DNA of 64,000 bases from Macrosoma leucophasiata (lineage: Eukaryota; Arthropoda; Insecta; Lepidoptera; Hedylidae): positions 19,823,501 through 19,887,500 of the forward strand of contig JAWQUS010000008.1 of the NCBI GenBank assembly GCA_036365455.1, given 5' to 3'. Positions 55,763-64,000 of this stretch are shown one piece after another. The notes beneath the pieces were generated by a model. The model saw only the letters and a list, made by a program, of their open reading frames with translations, had not been told where the DNA came from and did not search any database. The translations under genes and the position numbers were made by a program. Positions within the stretch are counted from its first letter, which is position 1. Every line of letters begins with the position of its first letter.

Positions 55763-58120
55763 GGTGTGGTATAGTATAGCCCTAATATCGTAGAGAAATG
55801 ATCATGTTGAATCAATCCTTAGAATATTTATATCTTGACCAACATGAATGTTATTTACACATAGGTACATGGATAACTAACTCCATTGACATAGGTATGT
55901 ATTAAGTGTATTTCCAAAACTATTCCACTATGCTTTCACTGAGCCTTTTTCTGTTCATTCATCATGGGCATGCAACACAGCACAGTCTACAGAGCACATA
56001 AGGTATGCTTCTAATGAACGCGCTTTGAAAGATTTAACAGGAGAGCGCGCCAATGACTGCATGTCGCATTTTTTGACCCACAATTATTGCAAGAGTCAAA
56101 TGAAAGTTGAAAAAACAGATGACGACGAAAAGCATAGTGTGGACATAGCTCAAGGGATGCAGAATTCAACACCAATGTGAAGAGCATACTTGTTTACAGT
56201 TTTCACAAAAAAATCTATGAATAATGGTATGCGTGCGTATAATATCCAAGCGATAGAACGGAAACCAGTTTGACGATTAGACCAGTGACCTCGGATTAAA
56301 CTAGAGACGAGATGTTTATTCGATCTAACATTACCAACCTGAACGTGATCAGTTCAGTAGTGAATTGAATCAGTTTCGAAGTAAACAAATTTGCACTTCA
56401 ACAACGAATTATTTAAATTATTTTTGCAACTGTTATTTATTTGACTACTCCTAGATTATATATTGTATGTATGTATCTTCACGCCAAGTCCCTTAAAAGG
56501 GTAGGGAAAGAGTGTAGAGCGCCTGATATCCCGGTCCGGAGTAAAAAACCTTCGACCAAATAAGCATCGACGAAACAAGATATCGGTGAATCATTTTCGA
56601 GCAAACGTACGTCAAGCAATGAAGCTTTGGCAAAATAAAGCTTCGCTCAATGAAGTCTTCGGTGTATAGTTATCGACCAAAGATTTTTCGAATATACATA
56701 TTTCGCAGTAAAGTAGGGAACCCCCTTGACACACCTCCCGTGCTTTTTGTATATTATCTAATCATTCTCTTCATACATGCACGCCGATTCCTAAGACTTT
56801 TGACCCCACCCTCAGACAATACTCGGCCTATTTGGTAGATTCATCATAATCCTATTTATCTCTTTATAAATTTATTTAGGACAAAAACTATGAGTGATTG
56901 CGGATTTCTAATAACATAATTATTAATTATTTATTCTTTTTATGCACGAAGATGGTACATAAAGGCCGACTTAATGCCACTAGTCATTATCTCCCAGTCG
57001 ACCTTTGGGTTATGAAGCGAGCAACGATGTAGGTGCAAAACGGGTCTAAATTTAGAAGTTATGAGTGGAAAATTATTTGATTAAATAATTATATTAATAA
57101 ACATAGTATATAAATAGATATACAATAAATATTATACATATACAGCTACTATACACATGGTATATGTATTAATTATCTTGTAGAGTCCGTGTTGACCGCG
57201 CCGGAGTACGGTGCGTGACGACTGATTGATTTAATTATACTAAATACTGAATAGGTCGATCGAGATCATCTTTTTCCAACGCCGTGAGGTTGAAACTCGA
57301 AAAACAAAATTGGACTCAGTTTGTGATATTAATAGGCCCATAATATGTGATTGAACTAGGAACTCCCTTTCCCCTCTTCTCATAAAGAAAGAGATCCACG
57401 GTTGTCTGGTAAACTAACAAAATAGGATTGTATTTGATCTACGCGATATCCGCCAATATTTATTTAGGCAAAAGATAAAGAACGCGTCAGGGAAATTATG
57501 ACTGACAAATATGTCATGCTATTAATTATATTATTCTCAACCGTATTACAAGAAGAAAAGGGTATCGGTAGATGATAAAAAATATGTAGTGACTCGCGGC
57601 CGTGGTCAAATCGAGCGGTAAATATAAATTGGTTATACGACACATTTCCCTTATGCCGGATGCAATCAATTTGAACATTGCGGCGCACTGCGCAGGCGCG
57701 GCCCATACAGTCGCTGTAAGAACGCCGGGTTACTATCACTTGTATAAAAAAATGTGTAAACTTTATTAACTAATCAACCGTAGTTGGAAATTAATTTAAA
57801 GATATATTTAAAACTTAGTCGATAGTGTTCACATCCGGAAGACATTGACCGGTGTTTTAAAGAGGACGTTTTGTGACAGTATAACATTTCGATAATGCGT
57901 GTTGATAAGCAAAGTAGTAAATATGGTGTTCAGTGAATATTGGTGTTAGCGTAATACATGTTTAATACGAATTCCAAACTAAATAAGAAATGAGTTACAC
58001 ATTTTTGTAACGATACCAATTCTATTTCAAGAATTAATGAACTATGATACACTTTCTATGAATATTTTGTCTAATCAAAATACTCTATAAATCACTAACC
58101 GGATAACAAATTCATGTAAC
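55763..58120. other. Intron-like stretch with LINE remnants
   Basis: Reverse LINE 3' end in two parts (56,469-56,545 and 56,755-56,835), split by about 190 bp containing TTCGACCAAA and CGACGAAAC motifs. Otherwise AT-rich unique sequence; a GC-richer patch at 57,590-57,750 has no frame. Confidence 0.4.
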
Positions 58121-58129
58121 AACAAGTTA

Positions 58130-59320
58130 GGCGCGGATGAAGCGATTGTAAATTATATGCACTGTATGCCCAACGCATTCTCAATTGCATACATTTTTCA
58201 ATCGACGATGAGTGGATACAATTACTTGACCTGCTTGCTAAATCGGCTAGGTTCACAGCGATTATCTTGCCCAGCGACACTATTGTCAACCAACATACAT
58301 CACCCGGATATGGTGCATCAATGTGATGTAATAATTTTGCTTAGTTAGTCTCACACGTGATGTCTGTCGTTGAAGGTGGTAACAGGATTAAATAAGTATT
58401 TGAGGCGTGAAAAAAAATTATTTATGTGAGTTAACTAATATTTTATTATTTGCACATCTTTCAAGATAGTGAACAAAGGAAGATATTTTATCTGCTTAAT
58501 TGTACAGAAATGAATCCCGATTTCCTCCATCACGCGTGAATGCCTCGACCGTTTCGCTAATATTTTTTTTCTGTTTTTGTAAAGAGAAGGTTATTCTGAA
58601 AGAAAACGAATAAGAACCTTGAGCGGAAAGTAAGAAAAAATAAAAAAAGTGTATTTTTAAAGAAACGTTATGACGTTTGATATAACTGATAGTCGTTTCA
58701 CTGGCACGAACGACGTAATGCGTGCTGCAAATATCGCACAGAACAGATGCATCGGTCGGAATGATATTGATTTTTTTTTTCATTCAACACTTTTACTTGC
58801 CTGCTAGCAAAATTGACTAGGTTCACTAGCGACACTATTGTCAACCGACATTCATCACCCGGATATGGTTCATCAATGTAATGCAATAATTTTGCTGACA
58901 CGTGGTGTCAGTCATTGAAGGTGGTAACATGGTAACGTGGTTTAAAAAAGATGTAGTGTGCAAAAAATGTTTTAGTGTGAGTTAACCAGTATTTTTGAAC
59001 ATTCTTTACAGAAGAAATTTTTCTGTTTAAAATTATAAATTTTATATAACTGTTAGTCAAACGACAAACAGTTATATAAAATACCGGCACGAAAGACAAA
59101 ATGCGTGCTGCAAATATTGCTTAGAACAGATGCATCGGTCAAAATTATGGTGATATTTTTCAATCGACGATGAATAGACACATGGACTCAAGTACTTGTC
59201 CTGCTAGCTAAATCGGCTAGGTTCACAGCCATTATCTTGCTCAGAGACACTATTGGCAGCCGACACACACATCAGCCGTATATGCTGCATTAATGTGATG
59301 TCTTAATTTTGTCATATTGT
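58130..59320. repeat. Diverged tandem triplication
   Basis: Segments at about 58,190-58,445, 58,690-58,985 and 59,085-59,320 share CGGCTAGGTTCACAGC, GCGACACTATTGTCAACC, AACAGATGCATCGGTC and GGTGTCAGTCATTGAAGGTG. The third copy also begins with a 15-bp hairpin (59,040-59,081). Confidence 0.65.
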
Positions 59321-59520
59321 AATCGACTCACTCAAGCACACAGTAACAGATTGTGCGCTAGCACCATAAAAGAGTTCGCGCGCGCCATGCAAGCAGAAGT
59401 CCGCTGTACCTCGACTACACAGATAATGCTGTTTAGTGAACACATTTGTGCAGCACATTGCGCGTACTTAAGTTACTCACAACCTTGCCGGTGGAAACGG
59501 GGCTTGTCTTATGATGAGAT

Positions 59521-59640
59521 TCACAGACCACACTACGACTTTACTTTGAGCAAAGTATGCTTAGAACTGTCAGAAATGTATGGGTTTTGACAGTTCGAAG
59601 CGTACTTTACTCGAAAGTAAAGTCGTAGTGCGGTCTGTGA
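59521..59640. repeat. 120-nt hairpin (MITE-like)
   Basis: Arms 59,521-59,572 and 59,588-59,640 start and end TCACAGACC / GGTCTGTGA and pair with four mismatches and one gap around a 15-nt loop. Confidence 0.75.
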
Positions 59641-59649
59641 AGCTCGCCC

Positions 59650-61934
59650 TTAGTGCGCGACACCATCTTAGTGCGTGCACTACTGGACTTTTCAACAAAA
59701 TGTTTGTAACGAAATTGCTGCTCTGTGCACTATTTTAGTGGATTTTTTCGCGAGCTACACTCTTTGCAATAAAACTATTTGATTATCATGACTTAGGTGA
59801 CAATATGTGAGATATTCAGCGTGTTGATGGTTTTTGTGTTATTTCCAAGAAAACTGTGATTTTAATTAGTCATTAAATAATTTAACTTCTATAAATTACA
59901 TGTTTTCGCATAAAAATAAGTGTCTTTAAGCTAATTTAAAACGCTCAATTTAAAAAAGGCTGTTTGCAGTTGAAACTAGCAAAAAATACTTTGAATTGTT
60001 TTAATGCTCGGCCTTTGTGTAAAAACAAGGGGAGAAGCATTGCCAGACAGACCTGTGGTATTGTGAGCGGATCTGGTCATTTATTTAAATTTTGACAAAT
60101 GATCTCCGAGTGATTGTCATGTCGCTTACCTACACTTACAATGCAGGGATCCGGATGGATGCGAATAACGAGCCCTAATCAAATGAAGCCGTCAACGTCG
60201 GCACCGATACTAACCGAATTCTCAAAAAGCTAATGGGGTATACGATAATCTACGAAGAAGTAATAAAAAAGTAATCAGACATAAAAATGGCATAACATTT
60301 ACAGATAATGATGCTATACCTCGATATCGTCATACGTCGGCCAAGTAATTTCAATTTTCATTCATTCATTTTTAATATATATTATATTTTACACATTAAT
60401 ACATTAATTAAATAACTTACACAAATATGTCACAATGGATTTTACAGTCATACAGATACAAAATTAATAATTAAAATAGCTTTACTAAATTTGAATTACG
60501 TTGATGTGCACGCATTGTGTGTAAAACAGGCGATGCGTGTGACGCAATATGTGCACTTTATTCAATATAATAATATCCTTGAAATAATTTTCGGCGAAAT
60601 ATTCTCTTACATATTACTCCGTCATTTATTATGAAATCATATAGGAATGAAAATGAATCACCGAAATTTTTTTACGCGCACGCCCAAATAACTGCACCAA
60701 ATAAGATAAATCTATCTTATGCGTTCGTTACTGTCAGGGTATTCCCCTGACAGTAACGAACGCATAAAATAGATAAAATAGATTATAGAGATATATTTAA
60801 TTAATAAAAGAAAATATTTTTTTTTAATCGCCGATGGCAGGACGAAATTCGCGGGGTTATATCTATCTTAAAACAAACTCAACATTTAATATTACAGGTA
60901 CATAAATAAAACATTGTCTCCAAGTAGATCTATGTGAATAAAGTAATACCTACTTTAAACAACAGTTAACAGTTACAACGTCAGAACCAGGCTAAATAGT
61001 TCAGATTTTGTTGAAAGATTTGTAATTCAAATGCAATTCAATTCAAACTGTTCGCGAAAACATTAGTCTATTCGTGAACTTCTAGTCAGTGGGTACAATC
61101 GGTTTAAATATTTTTTTTCTTTTATTGCTTTGATTTTGTAAATTCTAATTCCAAATATAAATAGTCTGTGATATCAACATTCACTGAAACGTACAAGTTC
61201 AAAATCATATCATTTAGTAAGAGTGCAACCTAACTATTATATTTCTTTCTTAGTGAAGTTCAAACTTATGTTTTAAAAGTATTGCTATACGATATGTGTG
61301 AATAAATAAATTCAAATGAATTGATGAACGAAACTCTTTAATATTCTAAACAATAGAACTCTATTTGAAGTTTATTTAATGACAAAGTGGTATCACGGAA
61401 ATGTGATACCACTCACCAATCGGCATCACGGAATCACCGAAGAAAGATACGAAGCGAAACAAAAGAAAACGAGTGTCCGATATGAGGTGAGGAACAGAGC
61501 TGCCAGTTTAATTTAATCACTCAGGTTTTTAACCTACAAATCTAAACAAAGAAGAGTTTCTGCAGATAGAAATTGATCTTCATCCTTAATCTTAGTGATT
61601 TTTAAATCTCAATATAGCAAGATAAAATAAATCAGAAATCATTAAATAGAAAAAAATATACGATGACGTCAAATAACAACTGTTGTGTGTCACCGAACGT
61701 TGATTAAAATAATTGCTGGACAAGTAAATGTTGAGGATTGATTTAGCTTATTTTTCACCAGGTTGTTTCTTATACTTATTAAATTAGATCTTATTCCCTC
61801 CACAAAGGCAGAATTTATTACTATCAATTAGGTACCTAATAAAAAAGTGGTTTAATTTCAAAACGCAAAGGGCGGCCACGTATTATTATATATCCTCGCG
61901 CCTACTATACTAAGTTTTATCATCATTGTTGCAG
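59650..61934. other. Intron-like sequence before the exon at 61,935
   Basis: AT-rich, mostly unique. Contains the perfect hairpin at 60,717-60,767 and an 11-bp perfect hairpin at 61,386-61,413 (AGTGGTATCAC). No gene or repeat family recognised. Confidence 0.45.
60717..60767. repeat. Perfect 23-bp hairpin
   Basis: TTATGCGTTCGTTACTGTCA plus GGG pairs exactly with the right arm (60,745-60,767) around a 5-nt loop. Imperfect pairing extends about ten more bases each side. Confidence 0.85.
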
Positions 61935-62308
61935 GGTCAACTTCCGCAGACTAAAGTGTGCCACAGCACTCCGTGCCGGAGTTAAAGCTGCGATGTACGA
62001 AAGCAGCTGTTCCTACGCCGGAGCCCTGGAATTGAAACGGAGTGCTTTAAAGGAGGAACCCTGGCCTACGACAGAATGGCCGCCGTATCGTCTCCACCAG
62101 TCCACTTTCGAACAGTTAAAACAAAGCGTGGAAAAAGCAAAGGCTGCTCTGCAAGATCGCTCTGGTCTTTTGAGTACGGCGACGGCGTTCGGAGAGTTCT
62201 ACGGTGGCCAGCTGGGCCAAGATGCCACCGGCACCACTCTTGGCTTCGCACGGACAGCCAGGACAGATGACTCTATGCTCACTTCGATAGATAAGAACAA
62301 ATCCTTAG
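61935..62308 (+). CDS. Internal coding exon of an unidentified protein
   Basis: The exon runs from a TTGCAG acceptor to a strong TTAG/GTGAGT donor and stays open for 124 codons in one frame. It starts VNFRRLKCATALRAGVKAAM, passes through ELKRSALKEEPWPTTEWPPY and a helical FEQLKQSVEKAKAALQDR, and ends in a Ser/Thr/Gly-rich tail with LGFARTARTDDSML. KEEP resembles a sumoylation-type motif. The basic start, the prolines and the lack of a hydrophobic core suggest a largely disordered region of a nuclear protein, such as a transcription factor N-terminus, but no domain proves this. An in-frame ATG at 61,993 could also serve as a start. GC content is much higher than its surroundings, as for coding sequence. 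I do not recognise the gene. Confidence 0.75.
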
Positions 62309-63723
62309 GTGAGTCATTTTTGAGAACATCTTTTCTTTTTCCATTTATAACAGTTTTTATAGACAGACAACCAACTAAATTGAGAACTATCATTTTGGTC
62401 CATGGAACTATCAGATAGTTCTTTATTTAGCTATAGTCAGTTTTTAAGACTAGAATTCATCTGATCCAGACTGTGACAGTCTCTGGGGGTCTTAAGAAAA
62501 TTGAATCTTCAATCTCAGCTTTAGAATCAGCTGATCATTGTCTGTCCATAATCATTTCAAATGTCGGTCCTCCACTCCTGTTTGCACACTACAAACGTGG
62601 CTCAGACCACAATGTTCTTATAATATTGTACTAAAAATACTCTTTTTAATTTTGAAAACAAGTTATTTAATCTCGTATAAATGCGCAGTTTAATAAATAA
62701 TATCACGGGCCTGATAGGCAAGCGTCAATCTTACCTAGCGTGTTAAATGTTCCATCCAACGGCATCACATTTGTACTATCTACATTTTTAAGGTCCATTA
62801 TTCTGAGATAGGTAAAGAATAGGATCGATTGCGTCTTCCTCGTCCACATTCAAACTTTCGCCTTAGACGTGCGACTTAGAGTAGCATTTTGAATGCCGTA
62901 GTTAAACCCTTTCAGATTATGCTCCGGGAGGCTGTGTAGGTATAGGAGGGTAAGGTGGGGGCTTCTTCCACAGATAACAATCGCTCTCAAGGGAGCGGAG
63001 TGGGGCGTGCGAACCCCGGGGTCGCCATGGCAACGCGCCCGCCCACTCCCGCCTCGGCAGATCATCGCGTCTTATAAATACTAGTTGCAAAAATAAAATT
63101 TTATTATCTCCGTCGAGTTCATTATTTCGAAACTCACCCGGGGGTGCGCTAGCCCGTTTCCCGGGCTTTAACGAGGGGGTTGATTGTGAGGGAAATTTTT
63201 GCAGTTGCAAATGTTCATCGGTGCATTCGAAACCGACGCTCCAGTGTCGCTCTGAAAATGGGAATGTTTTATGATTGCTCTCCTCCTCTCTGTGGTTTTA
63301 ATTGTAGCTATTAGGAGTTTTTTGAGAAATGGCCAAAAAATATGTTGCAAAATAAATTTACTCCGAAAATTTGTACGGTCTACGAGAGGGATCGGTCTAC
63401 AGTGAGAAAGTTGAGTTTATAAATAGACGAGTATAGTAAAGATAAAAGACTTCATTGCCTATCATTAGACTTGGTTTTTAAATCCAACTTATCGTGATTG
63501 CCTCACATCGATCACTCCTAAAAGCCTTTATCCCTGTTTCTAAGTAAAGATTTCAACGATCAAGTGTCCATCAAAGATAATTGTAATTAATTTTGTAAAC
63601 AATTTTTGTCAATATTGGATATTATTATCACATCCAAATAAAATTTGATTCCAACATGCAACAAAAATATTCGTTGCTATGCTAGTAGAGACAACATTTT
63701 TTAAATGTACATTGCATATATAA
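62309..63723. other. Intron after the coding exon, no gene
   Basis: Unique sequence. The only notable part is the GC-rich block at 62,930-63,180 (separate entry). Confidence 0.45.
62930..63180. promoter_or_regulatory. GC-rich block with RFX-type X-box
   Basis: A second GC-rich island holds GTCGCCATGGCAAC at 63,021-63,034, an inverted-repeat X-box of the type bound by RFX factors, followed by CGCCCGCCCACTCCCGCC. It lies in the putative intron after the exon at 61,935-62,308. It could be an internal promoter or enhancer; no start site is visible. Confidence 0.35.
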
Positions 63724-64000
63724 TAGTAGTAGAGCGTCAGTGACGGAGCTCGCGGGCGTAGGCACCACCGCATTACCTAAAATACTTGCCGCTTAATGGT
63801 ACTTTTCAGCACTATCGTGTTCCGGTCAGGTGGTAATGTACGGCCCTGTAATTTCCGGCACAGAGGCATAACACCTTAGGCCTCAGGAGTGGTTACGCAT
63901 CTGCATTTTGACTTTGGTCTTTGTGTCTATAGTCTATAGGCTGCAATCATCACTTAACATCAATGTGAACTGCATGCTTGCTTGCCACTTCCATTACATA
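63724..64000 (+). repeat. Family 1 repeat reaching the window edge
   Basis: AGTAGAGCGTCAGTGACGGA to CTTGCCACTTCCATTACATA. It appears complete or nearly so at position 64,000. Confidence 0.7.

Overview
The window reads as insect nuclear DNA, most likely from a moth or butterfly. It is AT-rich, the genes are broken into short exons with GT/AG borders, and almost every intron and spacer is filled with short interspersed repeats of the kind common in Lepidoptera: tRNA-headed SINEs, worn LINE ends, Helitron-like elements that end in an AGCTAGT motif, and MITE-like hairpins. No bacterial operon, CRISPR array or functional tRNA gene is supported.

Region 1 (about 0.9-21.9 kb, minus strand) is one gene in 14 recognisable coding exons: paraplegin (SPG7), the m-AAA protease subunit of the inner mitochondrial membrane. 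All exon phases fit, giving 750 codons. The Walker A, Walker B, arginine-finger and HESGH zinc-protease motifs are all present. The last 40-50 residues lie beyond position 1. Its introns carry nested repeats, including a degraded SWIM/YqaJ-like reading frame (7.4-8.0 kb), a PIF/Harbinger-like element with an exon-like piece (12.8-13.5 kb) and a BEL/Pao reverse-transcriptase scrap (3.6 kb).

Region 2 (about 25.4-37.3 kb, plus strand) is a divergently oriented gene for a succinate dehydrogenase flavoprotein subunit (SDHA family) in 11 exons, giving 615 residues to a stop codon. The first exon, with the presequence, is not identified with confidence. The FAD-linking histidine and all expected catalytic residues are kept, but the sequence is clearly diverged from canonical insect SDHA, so it looks like a retained paralogue. 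Paraplegin and this gene are head to head across about 3.5 kb, and both products would act at the inner mitochondrial membrane.

Region 3 (37.3-48.1 kb) is a repeat-rich spacer with LINE 3' ends, SINEs, MITEs and Helitron-like fragments, many inserted in one another. Region 4 (48.1-64.0 kb) starts with a GC-rich, promoter-like stretch with a probable non-coding first exon (donor at 48,487). It continues through about 13 kb of intron-like sequence and reaches one clear internal coding exon at 61,935-62,308 (unidentified protein, open on both sides). A second GC-rich block with an RFX-type X-box lies at about 62.9-63.2 kb. The link between the 48 kb exon and the 62 kb exon is inferred, not shown.

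The most unusual material is structural: several near-perfect hairpins (29.25, 55.05, 59.52, 60.72 kb), a hairpin element with a 12-bp target duplication inside a SINE (13.85 kb), a 1.25-kb fold-back (51.9-53.2 kb) and a diverged three-fold local repeat (58.1-59.3 kb).
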